A DNA stretch of 64,000 nucleotides from Taishania sp. (GCA_030150045.1 JASLGM010000041.1:10172-74171), one strand, 5' to 3'; positions 1-9,138 are shown, counted from the first letter of the stretch. Notes: a model not told the origin generated them from the sequence alone. Made by a program: numbers and translations.

Positions 1-314
1 ACACGCTCCTCGTCATCACGCGAATGGTTATTTACCTGCGTCTTATAATCGGGTGTATCAGAATCAAAATAATCCTCCAAATTAATGTCTAGATCGTTTT
101 CATTCTCATTATAATCATCATCGTTAAAATCGTCGTCAAAATCTTCATTTTCATCGTATTCCTCTCCTTCCTCCAACGCTGGATTCTCCTCCAATTCTTG
201 TTTAATACGTTGGTCTAACTCCATAGTGGGAACCTGCAACAGTTTCATCAATTGAATTTGTTGCGGAGAAAGCCGTTGTTCTAGTTTTTGAGTAAGTTGC
301 TGTTTTAAAGCCAT
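1..314 (-). CDS. rpoN: RNA polymerase sigma-54 factor, N-terminal part (runs off window)
   Basis: Open reading frame on the minus strand from an ATG at 312-314 to the window edge, about 104 codons with no stop. The first 30 residues form the glutamine- and leucine-rich Region I typical of sigma-54 (QQLTQKLEQRLSPQQIQLMK), followed by the ELEENPALEEGEE element and a long Asp/Glu/Asn-rich acidic stretch (about residues 50-85) that matches Region II. The core-binding and RpoN-box DNA-binding parts lie outside the window. Sigma-54 recruits core polymerase to -24/-12 promoters and needs an AAA+ activator. It follows asnS on the same strand, separated by a 700-bp gap with repeat elements. The family call is secure; completeness cannot be judged. 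Confidence 0.88.
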   Translation of the reverse strand, partial: MALKQQLTQKLEQRLSPQQIQLMKLLQVPTMELDQRIKQELEENPALEEGEEYDENEDFDDDFNDDDYNENENDLDINLEDYFDSDTPDYKTQVNNHSRDDEER

Positions 315-583
315 AATACTTTTGAAAATGTTATAAAATATGGGCTTTTCGGTAGGGAAAAACCAATATCAAATATAAAAGAATTCCGTGTATTTGCAAG
401 AATCCGACAGCGAAATTGCAACATTAATTCCTTTTAGTAAACCTTTTAGCAAAATTTAATAAACGTTTAACGAAAAAAAGGAAAGCATCGAAAAAACCGG
501 AATTACAAAAAAAAGAAAAGCAACTAAAATATTTAGAAGAAGAGGGGTGAAAAAAGAGGGGTGCAATCAAATGTTTTATTCTT

Positions 584-710
584 TTGGGCATTCCCCCTCC
601 CCAAAAAAGGGGAGGCGTCAGGCTTTTCGTTCATAGTCCTCGCCCCTCTTTCCCAAATAAACTTGGGGAAGAGGGACTGTGGGCTAACCACTGCAATCCT
701 TAATGCGGAG
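584..710 (-). repeat. Structured repeat A, copy A1
   Basis: Member of the dispersed A family (other copies near 20.8, 32.1, 44.0 and 51.1 kb). The ends pair through GCATT (588-592) and AATGC (702-706), where most copies use GCGCTA/TAGCGC. Two inner hairpins are GC-rich here: CCTCCCC/GGGGAGG near 596-615, and CCCTCTT/AAGAGGG near 646-676. Conserved unpaired text includes GTGGGCTAACCACTGC. The neighbouring copy B1 begins 80 bp downstream in divergent orientation. No credible protein is encoded. The gap from 315 to 583 shows nothing else recognisable. Confidence 0.85.
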
Positions 711-790
711 ATTTGTCGTTGCTTATCCATTTGCTTTGTGGATTGAAAAATTGATTTGTTAATTTTTGAAGATTAATGGATGAAAAAGAG

Positions 791-942
791 ATCTTCAGCT
801 CGGGCGGAGTGCGATAGCTAAACGCACTGAAAAAGGAGTAAGCGCGTGTTTGCCGCTGCGACCAGAGGAAGCACGTGGCAAGCCGAAGGCGCACCTTTTT
901 TCAGAAGTTTACTAAAGCGTGTAGACCGAAATAGCTGCCAAA
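791..942 (+). repeat. Structured repeat B, copy B1
   Basis: Member of the dispersed B family. The terminal stem is CAGCT near 796-800 with AGCTG near 933-937, while most copies use CAGCC/GGCTG. A middle stem is GAAAAAGG (829-836) with CCTTTTTTC (894-902), and the apical stem is TTGCC (850-854) with GGCAA (877-881). The segment TTTACTAAAGCGTGTAGACC near the 3' end is shared with the other copies. It lies between asnS and rpoN. Confidence 0.85.
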
Positions 943-972
943 TTCACCTCATCTTCGCAAAAAAAAGGAATA

Positions 973-1005
973 AAAAACCCCAAATCTGACCGAAATGGGG
1001 TTTTC
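973..1005 (-). terminator. Rho-independent terminator of asnS
   Basis: Inverted repeat AAAACCCCA ... TGGGGTTTT around a 14-nt loop, starting 18 bp after the asnS stop. Read on the minus strand it ends in a run of six T, so it should stop pth-asnS transcription before the A/B repeat pair. Confidence 0.8.
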
Positions 1006-1022
1006 TATTTAGTTTGTTTTTC

Positions 1023-2474
1023 TTAAAACTCTGCGTTATCTGGCGTTCTAGGGAAAGGAATCACGTCACGAATATTAGACATTCCCGTCACAAACATCAC
1101 CATGCGTTCAAATCCTAAACCAAATCCAGCGTGTGGAACTGTTCCGAACTTACGCGTTTCCAAATACCACCAAATTTCTTCTTCCGCGATTCCGAAAGCG
1201 GCGCATTTTTCTTTCAATACATCTAGGCGCTCCTCACGTTGTGAACCACCTACCATTTCCCCTATCCCTGGGAATAAGATGTCCATAGCAGCTACGGTTT
1301 CTTTCCCTGGTTCAGAGTGATCATTTCGACGCATATAGAATGCTTTGAACGACGCTGGGTAGTCCGTGATAATCACTGGTCGGTTGAATTCTTTTTCTAC
1401 CAAATAGCGCTCATGCTCGGACTGCAAATCTGTTCCCCAGTTCACATCGTACTTGAATTTTTTCTTTTTGTAGTGGTTTGAGTTCATCAAAATATCCACT
1501 GCTTCTGTATAAGTAATGCGTTTAAAGTCGTTGTTAATCACGAATTCCAAGCGCTCTAGCAAAGTCATTTCATTACGTTCAGCTGTTGGTTTTGTCAACT
1601 GTTCGTTTTTATCTCTTTCGTTCAAAAACGCGAGGTCGTCTGCGCAATTTGTCATCACATATTGACAAATGTATTTCAACATTTCTTCAGCCAAATCCAT
1701 GTTGTCATTCAGGTCGTTGAATGCTACTTCTGGTTCTACCATCCAAAACTCAGCGAGGTGTCGAGAGGTATTGGAGTTTTCGGCGCGGAATGTAGGTCCG
1801 AATGTATATACTTGTCCTAAAGCGGTTGCCCCTAACTCTGCCTCTAATTGTCCAGAAACAGTAAGGTTCACAGCTTTTCCAAAGAAATCTTCTTTATAAT
1901 TGATGGATCCGTCTTCGTTTTTTGGAAGCGCATTCAAATCAAAATTAGTAACGTGGAACATTTCACCTGCACCTTCAGCATCGGAACCTGTAATAATTGG
2001 CGTGTGCAAATAATAGAATCCACGACTATTAAAAAAATTATGGATAGCAAATGAAACGGCATGTCGCACACGGAAAACCGCACCAAAAAGATTGGTTCTA
2101 AAGCGTAAATGTGCTTGTTCACGCAAAAATTCCAGGCTATGTTTTTTAGGCTGAAGAATCGTTTTTTGAACGTCATCTGGGTTAGCTTCACCTAAAACGA
2201 CTAATTCTTCAACTTGTAATTCAACAGCTTGACCCGCACCTTGTGATTCAATCAATTTCCCTTTTAGAGATAAAGCGGCACCTGTTGTTACTTTCTTCAA
2301 CAATTGCTCGTCAAATTGTTCAAAGTCAACTACTGCTTGGATGTTATTTATTGTTGAACCGTCATTCAATTGAATAAATCGATTACTACGGAAGGCTCTT
2401 ACCCATCCTTTTACAACTACGGTCTCCCCCATCGTGGGTTGCCCTAAAACATCAGCAATTTTTGTTCTTTTCAT
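1023..2474 (-). CDS. asnS: Asparagine--tRNA ligase
   Basis: 483 residues, full length for class IIb asparaginyl-tRNA synthetase, which charges tRNA-Asn with asparagine in the cytoplasm. An OB-fold anticodon-binding domain occupies about residues 15-100 (GWVRAFRSNRFIQLNDGS). Class II motif 2 is at 229-249 (FRAENSNTSRHLAEFW) and motif 3 near 452-461 (GLGFERMVMF). The wording of motif 2 favours Asn over Asp specificity. Its start is 59 bp after the pth stop, so the two may be cotranscribed, although a TAAATTTG -7 box lies in that gap. The cognate tRNA-Asn gene is in the same window at 8.8 kb. Confidence 0.97.
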   Translation of the reverse strand: MKRTKIADVLGQPTMGETVVVKGWVRAFRSNRFIQLNDGSTINNIQAVVDFEQFDEQLLKKVTTGAALSLKGKLIESQGAGQAVELQVEELVVLGEANPDDVQKTILQPKKHSLEFLREQAHLRFRTNLFGAVFRVRHAVSFAIHNFFNSRGFYYLHTPIITGSDAEGAGEMFHVTNFDLNALPKNEDGSINYKEDFFGKAVNLTVSGQLEAELGATALGQVYTFGPTFRAENSNTSRHLAEFWMVEPEVAFNDLNDNMDLAEEMLKYICQYVMTNCADDLAFLNERDKNEQLTKPTAERNEMTLLERLEFVINNDFKRITYTEAVDILMNSNHYKKKKFKYDVNWGTDLQSEHERYLVEKEFNRPVIITDYPASFKAFYMRRNDHSEPGKETVAAMDILFPGIGEMVGGSQREERLDVLKEKCAAFGIAEEEIWWYLETRKFGTVPHAGFGLGFERMVMFVTGMSNIRDVIPFPRTPDNAEF

Positions 2475-2496
2475 TTTATATGTTTCTAAGATGATT

Positions 2497-2504
2497 CAAA
2501 TTTA
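2497..2504 (-). promoter_or_regulatory. Candidate -7 box upstream of asnS
   Basis: TAAATTTG on the minus strand, 22 bp before the asnS ATG, fits the Bacteroidetes TAnnTTTG element. No TTG is seen at the usual -33 spacing, so this is tentative. Confidence 0.35.
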
Positions 2505-2533
2505 ATAAATCCATTGATACGAAGGGAAAAACT

Positions 2534-3097
2534 CTATTTGTTATTCCAATTGGTCATGGTCAATTGTAGTCCAACAGCGGCGTAGCTTTTAGCAAATTCT
2601 TTGGCCACAGCAATGCGTTCTGTTAAGGTTTTTTGTTCTTCCGAACTCCATTTCCCAAGAACATAATCGGATTGTTGTCCTTCGCCAAAGTTTGCAGCAA
2701 TACCGAATCTTAAACGGGTATATTCTTGTGTTTTTAAAACCGCTTGAATGTCTTTTAAACCGTTATGTCCGCCATCCGAACCTTTTCCTTTCATACGCAA
2801 TTTGCCAAAGGGCAATGCTAAATCATCTGTGATTACGACCATGTTTTCCACCGGTATTTTTTCATGTTGCAACCAATAATTGACTGCTTTACCCGATAGA
2901 TTCATGTAGGTATTTGGTTTCACCAAGACCAAGATGCGTCCTTTATATTTTACTTCAGCGATATCTGCGAGCTTTCCTGTTTTGAAACTTCCTTTTAGTT
3001 CCTCTGCAAGGGCATCTAGTACTTTAAATCCGATGTTATGTCTCGTTTCTGCGTATTCAGAACCTGGATTTCCTAATCCAACAATAAGATACTTCAT
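2534..3097 (-). CDS. pth: Peptidyl-tRNA hydrolase
   Basis: 187 residues, normal length for bacterial Pth, which hydrolyses the ester bond of peptidyl-tRNAs released from stalled ribosomes. The N-terminus has the family signature GLGNPGSEYAETRHNIGF with the catalytic His near residue 20 and the substrate Asn near residue 10. The central VKPNTYMNLSG and ITDDLALPFGKLR segments are also family hallmarks, as is GGHNGLKDI. A TAATTTTG box is at 3102-3109, just upstream of the ATG. It is transcribed toward asnS and diverges from the exported phosphatase-like gene at 3182. Confidence 0.97.
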   Translation of the reverse strand: MKYLIVGLGNPGSEYAETRHNIGFKVLDALAEELKGSFKTGKLADIAEVKYKGRILVLVKPNTYMNLSGKAVNYWLQHEKIPVENMVVITDDLALPFGKLRMKGKGSDGGHNGLKDIQAVLKTQEYTRLRFGIAANFGEGQQSDYVLGKWSSEEQKTLTERIAVAKEFAKSYAAVGLQLTMTNWNNK

Positions 3098-3181
3098 GGT
3101 ACAAAATTAATGCATTCCTTTGCTTCAAATATGTTTCACTCAATAAATTTCTCTTAATTTACATTTGATTAAATTTGTATC

Positions 3182-4150
3182 ATGAAAATTTTACCCCCTT
3201 CGTTCGTGGTTTTATTTTGGATTTGGAGCATTTGTTTTAGCAATCTTTCCTATTCACAAGTTCCCACAGCTTCTCCTTATAAAGCAAAACACCATATCAT
3301 TTTGGTATTGGATGGACCACGTTGGAGTGAAACCTGGGGAGATTCAACAGGAAAACATATTCCACATCAGATGTTTGAGATGCGTCAGTTGGGGACTTTT
3401 TTCACGGACTTTAGAAACGGTGGAAAAACATTAACCAATTCTGGACACACTGCCTTATTGACGGGTGTACACCAAAAGATATCTAATTTAGGAAAAGAGT
3501 TACCTAAATATCCAGGATTATTTCAATATGCCCGTAAAGAGTTGAATCTACCTAAAGAGAAAGTTTGGCTTTTGACATCTAAAGGAAAGCTGCAAATGCT
3601 AGACAACACGAAACACAAAGAATGGTGGAACACGTATTTACCATCCAGTCATTGCGGCATCAATGCTTCGGGAAAAGGATATCCAAATGATAATCTAATG
3701 TATCCGGAATTTAAGAAGATCATTTTAGAACACAATCCAACATTTACATTAATCAATTTAATTGGTATAGACGCTTGGGCACACCAAAATAATTGGGAAC
3801 GTTACATACAATCCATTGAAGAATTGGATGCCATGGTTCTTGATTTATGGATTGCCATTCAAGCTGATCCTGAGATGAAAAACCAAACAGCACTTTACAT
3901 TACAAACGACCATGGCAGACACTTAGATGGTCATAAAAACGGATTCATTTCTCACGGTTGTAAATGCGACGGCTGCTCACACATTTCTCTTTTAGCTATC
4001 GGTCCAGACTTTACACCAGGTAAAACCATAAATCAAACCTACGATCAAGTCGATTTAACCGCAACTATTGCTAAAATGTTGGGCATTCATATGCCGTTTG
4101 CCAAAGGGAAACCAATCACTGAATTATTGACAAGACAGGTAAAAGAATGA
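3182..4150 (+). CDS. Exported alkaline-phosphatase-superfamily protein (phosphodiesterase/sulfatase-like)
   Basis: 322 residues with a signal peptide (hydrophobic 8-22, then SYSQ). The mature part has the metal-site pattern of the alkaline phosphatase/nucleotide pyrophosphatase fold: an early Asp (LVLDGPRWSETWGD), a Thr nucleophile candidate in NSGHTALLTG, then IGIDAWAH, TNDHGRH and a C-terminal His. The substrate is unknown; type I phosphodiesterases, phosphoglycerate mutases and sulfatases share this core. A CKCDGC cluster near residue 265 is unusual. The stop overlaps the uvrC start by 4 bp (ATGA), so the two are probably cotranscribed despite no obvious shared role. Start chosen at the ATG that gives a good signal peptide. 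Confidence 0.75.
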   Translation: MKILPPSFVVLFWIWSICFSNLSYSQVPTASPYKAKHHIILVLDGPRWSETWGDSTGKHIPHQMFEMRQLGTFFTDFRNGGKTLTNSGHTALLTGVHQKISNLGKELPKYPGLFQYARKELNLPKEKVWLLTSKGKLQMLDNTKHKEWWNTYLPSSHCGINASGKGYPNDNLMYPEFKKIILEHNPTFTLINLIGIDAWAHQNNWERYIQSIEELDAMVLDLWIAIQADPEMKNQTALYITNDHGRHLDGHKNGFISHGCKCDGCSHISLLAIGPDFTPGKTINQTYDQVDLTATIAKMLGIHMPFAKGKPITELLTRQVKE

Positions 4151-5943
4151 CCGAAGATTTACTCCAAAAATTAAAGACACTCCCCAATCAACCTGGCGTT
4201 TACCAATACTTTAATGTCAACGACGAAATCATTTATGTTGGCAAAGCTAAAAACTTAAAAAAAAGAGTCAGTTCTTATTTCAATAAAACCGCTGACAACA
4301 ACAAAACAAAGATTCTTGTGCGACAGATTGTTGACATTAAGTACATTGTTGTTGACACGGAACTCGACGCTTTATTACTGGAAAACAACCTGATAAAGAA
4401 ATACCGTCCAAAATACAACATCCAATTAAAAGACGACAAAACTTATCCTTGGATATGTATCAAAAAGGAAGCTTTTCCCCGTGTTTTTTCTACCCGTAAC
4501 TTGGTACGTGATGGATCAAAATATTTTGGTCCTTATTCCAATGTAAAAGCCATGCATACTTTGTTGGAATTGATCAACGAAATGTATCGCTTACGCAACT
4601 GTTCGTTGAACCTTGATCCCTCAAAAATTGAGCAATCAAACTATAAAGTGTGTTTGGAATACCATTTAGGGAATTGCCTAGGTCCTTGTGAAGAGCACCA
4701 AGAACAAGCACATTATGACCAACAAATTACAGAAATTGAACAGATCCTAAAAGGACATACGTTTTCAGTTGTACAACTACTCAAACAAAAAATGTTACAG
4801 CATGCGGAACGTTTTGAATTTGAGCAAGCCCAAGAAATAAAATTAAAAATGGAGTCCTTGGAACGCTTTCAGGCTAAAAGCACCATTGTCTCCCCAAGTA
4901 TACACCGTGTTGACGTTTTAACTTTGTTACGCGATGAAAACTATTGTTACATTAACTTCTTGAATATTGTTAATGGAGCAATTGTACACGCCTACACCTC
5001 GCGTTTAAAAGATCCTTTACAGCAAGAAGATGGAGAAATCATGCATTTTGTGTTAAATGAGATGCGTACACGTTATGAAAGCCAGTCCAAAGAGATTCTA
5101 AGTAACATTGATTTTGAACTAGAAATTCCTGGTTTACGATTAACCCTTCCTAAACAAGGGGATAAAAAAACACTAGTAGACCTTTCCGTCAAAAATGCCA
5201 CTTACTTCCGTTTAGAACAGTTAAAAAAAGAAGCATTAAAAAATCCTGAGCGAAATCACGAACGGATTATGACGCAAATAATGAAGGACTTTCGCCTTAA
5301 AGAATTGCCTCGCCACATGGAATGTTTCGACAACTCAAATATTCACGGAACCTTTCCGGTTTCTGCATGTGTAGTGTTCAAAGATGCAAAGCCTTCCAAA
5401 AAAGATTATCGTCATTTCAACATAAAAACAGTAGAAGGTCCTAATGACTTTGCTTCTATGGAGGAGGTTGTTTACCGTCGCTACAAACGTGTTTTAGACG
5501 AAGGCCAATCGCTACCTCAACTCATTATCATTGACGGTGGTAAAGGTCAGCTTTCTTCAGCTTTGGCAGCGTTAGAACAATTGAATTTAAGAGGAAAAGT
5601 TGCCATTGTCAGTATTGCTGAAAAGTTGGAAGAGATTTTCTTTCCTGGAGACTCCCTTCCAATATATTTAGACAAACGATCGGAAAGTTTAAAGGTGATT
5701 CAACACATGCGAAATGAAGCACATCGCTTTGGTATTACCCATCACCGATCTCGAAGAAGTAAAGGCAGTCTAATTTCAATTGTTGAAGAAATTCCTGGAA
5801 TAGGACCAAAAACCTATGAAAAACTAATGCAAACCTTCAAATCTGCGAATAAAATTAAAGAAGCGAGTTTAGCATCTTTGACAAACTGCGTAGGAAAAGC
5901 AAAAGCAAATGTGGTATACAACCACTTTAATCCGCTAAGCTAA
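4147..5943 (+). CDS. uvrC: UvrABC excinuclease subunit C
   Basis: 598 residues, full length. UvrC makes both incisions in nucleotide excision repair after UvrA/UvrB damage recognition. The GIY-YIG nuclease (3' incision) covers about residues 15-95 (GVYQYF, EIIYVGKAKNLKKR). A Cys cluster near 165-180 (CLEYHLGNCLGPC) is typical of the class with a conserved Cys-rich site. A UVR coiled-coil motif lies near 210-240, the RNase H-like 5' nuclease has ECFDNSNIHG and IIIDGGKGQL, and a helix-hairpin-helix (IPGIGPKTYEKL) ends the protein. The 3' end overlaps the convergent glycosyltransferase-like gene by 9 bp. Confidence 0.97.
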   Translation: MTEDLLQKLKTLPNQPGVYQYFNVNDEIIYVGKAKNLKKRVSSYFNKTADNNKTKILVRQIVDIKYIVVDTELDALLLENNLIKKYRPKYNIQLKDDKTYPWICIKKEAFPRVFSTRNLVRDGSKYFGPYSNVKAMHTLLELINEMYRLRNCSLNLDPSKIEQSNYKVCLEYHLGNCLGPCEEHQEQAHYDQQITEIEQILKGHTFSVVQLLKQKMLQHAERFEFEQAQEIKLKMESLERFQAKSTIVSPSIHRVDVLTLLRDENYCYINFLNIVNGAIVHAYTSRLKDPLQQEDGEIMHFVLNEMRTRYESQSKEILSNIDFELEIPGLRLTLPKQGDKKTLVDLSVKNATYFRLEQLKKEALKNPERNHERIMTQIMKDFRLKELPRHMECFDNSNIHGTFPVSACVVFKDAKPSKKDYRHFNIKTVEGPNDFASMEEVVYRRYKRVLDEGQSLPQLIIIDGGKGQLSSALAALEQLNLRGKVAIVSIAEKLEEIFFPGDSLPIYLDKRSESLKVIQHMRNEAHRFGITHHRSRRSKGSLISIVEEIPGIGPKTYEKLMQTFKSANKIKEASLASLTNCVGKAKANVVYNHFNPLS

Positions 5944-7035
5944 AATGATTTTTGCGAAATCGTGGTTTTGTCTCACAGCTTTTAATTTTTCGTTGGCTTC
6001 CATTTCTTGAACCAAAAGTGTGCGTTTTTGAATCCCCTCTTCTAGTGCTAGATTCCAATTTTTGAGATTATAAAATTGTACACCTTGCTGGAAATCTACC
6101 CAATCTTTATATCCTTCATGAATTAACATTGGGATATGATAAGCAAATGCCGTGTTAATAGCTCCCGAAATTTGTACTTCAAAATATTCTTCGGCACATT
6201 GTGCTTCGGGATGGATCAGTGGCAAAATGAAATCCGTTGCTGCTATATAATCGTTATACGTTTTTTGATCTACAAAATCTGTAAACGTTTTAATCTTATC
6301 TGTTAAACCACGCTGTTCAATCTCTGCATTGAAATAAGCCACATCCTCCAATTGAAGATCACTTTTTCCTAAAAAAATAAATCGACAATTTGCATTTGCA
6401 TTTTCAGCAAAATCAAGGAAACCACTTAAATCTCTTTTTCTAAATTCTATACCACCAATAACCGTCATCCAAATTTGATTTTCCGGTTTAATCCTTTCGG
6501 CTTCAAAAGGAGGAAAACTTAAAGGATAAAACGTATGAATATTTAACCCTTCTACAGGGCCTAATTTATCTTTTAACGTCGTATTAAGAAGGAAATAATT
6601 TTTGATCTTTTTGGAAATGATACGTTGTGTGGCGCTGTCTCTTAAAAGACGAATGGTGTGAATCATTCCGTAAAATTCAATTGATTTAGTCGATAATAAG
6701 CATAAGTTACGAACATTACCACCTTGTGCGGTATTGAAAACAACTTTTTTAATTCCCTTTTTTCGGAACCATCTCGTAATGCTCAACATTGTTTTGACAT
6801 CCCCTAGCGCCTTATGAACAAGTTCCACCGTTTTTACCTCATCGACAAACTGCATAAGATAAGGATTTCGATCTACGATTTTACGATTTGAGCATAAGTA
6901 AACGGATGCCCCCTGTTCCTTTAATCCAAGAATTTGACCCAAGAGACATTCGTCATGACTTCCACCAAATTCAACCACTGCTACTTTGACTTTCTCTTGT
7001 TGCTTTTCCATTTCACAAAAATACGAAATATACAA
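5935..7035 (-). CDS. Glycosyltransferase-like protein (GT-B type, tentative)
   Basis: 366 residues if it starts at 7035; a second in-frame ATG at 7009-7011 (MEKQQEK) gives 358 residues and is the likelier start, because the first eight residues look like upstream readthrough. The layout resembles a two-domain GT-B glycosyltransferase: an N-terminal Rossmann-like half (VAVVEFGGSHDE), a linker with KIKNYFLLN, and a C-terminal half with MTVIGGIEFRKRD, CRFIFLGKSD and the AATDFILPLIHPE region where nucleotide-sugar contacts usually lie. No signal peptide or membrane segment is seen. Acceptor and donor cannot be deduced. It stands alone on its strand. Confidence 0.55.
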   Translation of the reverse strand: MYISYFCEMEKQQEKVKVAVVEFGGSHDECLLGQILGLKEQGASVYLCSNRKIVDRNPYLMQFVDEVKTVELVHKALGDVKTMLSITRWFRKKGIKKVVFNTAQGGNVRNLCLLSTKSIEFYGMIHTIRLLRDSATQRIISKKIKNYFLLNTTLKDKLGPVEGLNIHTFYPLSFPPFEAERIKPENQIWMTVIGGIEFRKRDLSGFLDFAENANANCRFIFLGKSDLQLEDVAYFNAEIEQRGLTDKIKTFTDFVDQKTYNDYIAATDFILPLIHPEAQCAEEYFEVQISGAINTAFAYHIPMLIHEGYKDWVDFQQGVQFYNLKNWNLALEEGIQKRTLLVQEMEANEKLKAVRQNHDFAKIILA

Positions 7036-7223
7036 AAGTTGGACGGCTCCTTTTGTTTATAAAATCGACCCTTTAAATGTAAAAAGATGTGAAAACAAAC
7101 TATTGTCGCTAAGCACTAAAAAAGATAAAAAAAACTTAAATCGTAGGGTTATCAACAATTATCATTTAGTAAACACTCTATTAATAAAGCAAAGCATAGA
7201 CAAAAGCTATTTATTTTTGGCGC

Positions 7224-8114
7224 ATGCGTTTATTATTTTCGGTTGTTTTCCTTTTTCTTAGTTGGTTTTCCTTTTCTCAAAAAACCATTACGGTGATTAT
7301 TGATGCTGGTCATGGTGGTAGAGATCCAGGTCATTTATCAGCCTATGCTAAATTTGAAACAGAGAAAGAGTTAAATTTAAAGATCTCCAATTACCTTGGT
7401 GGTTACATCGAAAACTTAATGCAGAATGTAAAAGTCATTTATACACGAAAAGATGACACTTACCTGACTTTAGATGAGCGTGTTCAAATCGCAAATAAAC
7501 ATAACGCTGATTATTTCATAAGCGTACACTGCAATGGCAACGACAATGTAAAAGTAAAAGGAACCGAAACACATGTTCACTCCTTTGAATACAAAAAGAG
7601 TTATGGACTAGCACGAGAAATAGAGAATCAGTTCAAAAACCGCGCAGGACGAACTTCACGTGGAATAAAAGAAACAAAAGACAGAACCCATTCCATTCAA
7701 GTATTAAAGTACACCCGAATGACGAGTGTATTGGTTGAATGCGGTTTTTTGACCAACGCTGCAGATGCCACCTTTTTAAACACTATGAACGGGCAAGAAA
7801 TCATTGCTTCGGCGATCTATCGCGGTTTTAAAACCTTTGTACAAAGAGAACACCCAACCATCGACTTCATTCGTAAGCAAGATGCAACAACACCAGGAAA
7901 CTACGCCATTCAAGTACACTCCAGCATCGACGAAGTAGATATCAAACACGAATTCTTTAAGAAGCAAGAAGTTGTTCGCACAAAAGTAGAGACGACAAGT
8001 AAGTACAAATACCGTTATACTATTGGTAATTTCAGTACGAAAGAGGCAGCAACTGAACGCTTAAAAGAGTTGAAAACACTTGGGTTTAAAGATGCTTTTA
8101 TCATCAAACTATAA
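7224..8114 (+). CDS. N-acetylmuramoyl-L-alanine amidase with SPOR-like tail
   Basis: 296 residues. An N-terminal signal peptide (MRLLFSVVFLFLSWFSFSQ) leads into an Amidase_3 domain of about residues 22-210. Zinc ligands are visible: His in IDAGHGGRDPG, Glu in FETEKELNL, and His in FISVHCNGN. The catalytic Glu is in SVLVECGFLTN. Such enzymes cut the amide bond between MurNAc and the stem peptide during daughter-cell separation. The last 40 residues (YRYTIGNFSTKEAATERL and on) look like a SPOR repeat that would bind denuded septal glycan. The gene has its own 188-bp upstream gap and is followed by ssb. Confidence 0.9.
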   Translation: MRLLFSVVFLFLSWFSFSQKTITVIIDAGHGGRDPGHLSAYAKFETEKELNLKISNYLGGYIENLMQNVKVIYTRKDDTYLTLDERVQIANKHNADYFISVHCNGNDNVKVKGTETHVHSFEYKKSYGLAREIENQFKNRAGRTSRGIKETKDRTHSIQVLKYTRMTSVLVECGFLTNAADATFLNTMNGQEIIASAIYRGFKTFVQREHPTIDFIRKQDATTPGNYAIQVHSSIDEVDIKHEFFKKQEVVRTKVETTSKYKYRYTIGNFSTKEAATERLKELKTLGFKDAFIIKL

Positions 8115-8254
8115 AGCGAAAGACCCCATTCATCAAGCTATACAGCGTTAAAGTATAAAATTATTTCCCCTACTAAGAACTTTTTTTGAAAATAAGTTGA
8201 TTTTCTTATTGTTAGCACAGTTTTTTATTATATTAGTATAATAATTTAACTTAC

Positions 8255-8716
8255 ATGGCTACGGTATTTGAAACAAAACTCATTGGAAACATTGGAAAAG
8301 ACGCAGTGACAAAAGTAATGGACAACGGTGTAGTTGCCATAAATTTCCCTGTTGCACACAACCGAAATTGGAGAGACAAACGATCTGGAGAATCCCGAAC
8401 AAACACAACTTGGATAAATTGCACCATTTGGAAAAGAGATGGGGGAAACATGGGAGTTGTGGATTATTTGAAAAGAGGAACACTTGTAGAATTATCTGGA
8501 ACACCTTTTTCCAAAGGATTTTTAAATGAAGACGGAAGTATTCGTACAGAAATTCGCCTAAATGTTTTTAAAACGAACATTTTGAGAACCGCTCCACAGT
8601 CGTCTGTATCGGCAGATGAACTTGAAGTTGATGATGAAGATGGAAATTCTGAAAACAGTTCCGATTCATTTGGTTCTGTAAATCATCAATTTACAATTGG
8701 AGAAGAAGATTTTTAA
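8255..8716 (+). CDS. ssb: Single-stranded DNA-binding protein
   Basis: 153 residues. The OB-fold covers about residues 1-110, with the Ssb pattern KLIGNIGKDA, INFPVAHNR, TTWINCTIW and YLKRGTLVELSG. It ends in an acidic, Ser/Asn-rich tail closing with GEEDF, a variant of the usual DD-hydrophobic-F tip that docks repair and replication partners. The binding role is cytoplasmic and homotetrameric in relatives. It sits between the amidase and tRNA-Asn. Many Bacteroidetes carry more than one ssb paralogue, so this may not be the only copy. Confidence 0.92.
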   Translation: MATVFETKLIGNIGKDAVTKVMDNGVVAINFPVAHNRNWRDKRSGESRTNTTWINCTIWKRDGGNMGVVDYLKRGTLVELSGTPFSKGFLNEDGSIRTEIRLNVFKTNILRTAPQSSVSADELEVDDEDGNSENSSDSFGSVNHQFTIGEEDF

Positions 8717-8736
8717 AAAAAACTTCAAAAAAACGC

Positions 8737-8766
8737 TTGTTATATCGCAAAGAGTACTTATATTTG
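8737..8766 (+). promoter_or_regulatory. Promoter of tRNA-Asn (TTG-N19-TAnnTTTG)
   Basis: TTG at 8737-8739, 19 bp, then TATATTTG at 8759-8766, which matches the Bacteroidetes -33/-7 consensus exactly. The -7 box ends 26 bp before the mature tRNA. It is the clearest promoter in the window. Confidence 0.8.
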
Positions 8767-8792
8767 CACACGCTTAACGCGAATAACAACAT

Positions 8793-8866
8793 TCCTCCTT
8801 AGCTCAGTTGGTTAGAGCATCTGACTGTTAATCAGAGGGTCGCTGGTTCGAGCCCAGCAGGAGGAG
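8793..8866 (+). tRNA. tRNA-Asn (GTT)
   Basis: 74 nt with a complete cloverleaf. The acceptor stem is TCCTCCT/AGGAGGA, the anticodon stem TCTGA/TCAGA encloses loop CTGTTAA with anticodon GTT at 8827-8829, and the T stem is GCTGG/CCAGC. The discriminator is G, as expected for Asn. The CCA end is not encoded. Its own promoter and terminator flank it. Confidence 0.97.
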
Positions 8867-8869
8867 CAA

Positions 8870-8898
8870 AAGTCCCGATACACATCGGGACTTTTTTG
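8870..8898 (+). terminator. Terminator of tRNA-Asn
   Basis: AAGTCCCGAT, a 4-nt loop and ATCGGGACTT, followed by a T run; a textbook intrinsic terminator 4 bp after the tRNA. Confidence 0.92.
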
Positions 8899-8983
8899 TT
8901 TCTATACCTTTCCTTTATTTTCACTTTTTTATCCTTTCATTTTCAAACGATTACCACTAAAAAAAGATAAATAACATTCTTTT

Positions 8984-9138
8984 TTTGGCATCCTATACGG
9001 TCTACGTGCTATAGTAAACTCATGAAAAAAGGTTCACGCACTATTTTTGCACGTGCTTCTGCTAGTCGCAGCGCAAAAAAAACGTTCTCTCTTTTTTCAT
9101 TTCCTTTAGCTAACGCACTTCCACCGGGCTGGAAATCC
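8984..9138 (-). repeat. Structured repeat B, copy B2
   Basis: B-family copy on the minus strand. On the plus strand the apical stem is TTTTTGC (9044-9050) with GCAAAAA (9073-9079) around the conserved ACGTGCTTC loop, and the middle stem is GAAAAAAG with CTTTTTTC. Terminal pairing is CATCC with GGCTG, one pair mismatched, so this copy may be slightly decayed. It is the only locus where the partner is a second B-like element rather than A. Confidence 0.8.

Noticed and set aside
533..894. Overlapping reading frames of 61-65 codons on both strands near the rpoN/asnS gap
   Set aside because: They fall inside the A1 and B1 repeats, have no recognisable start context or family and follow repeat structure rather than codon use.
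3170..3177. TAAATTTG as promoter of the exported phosphatase-like gene
   Set aside because: It ends only 4 bp before the ATG, so transcription would begin at or after the start codon; chance match in AT-rich DNA is likelier.
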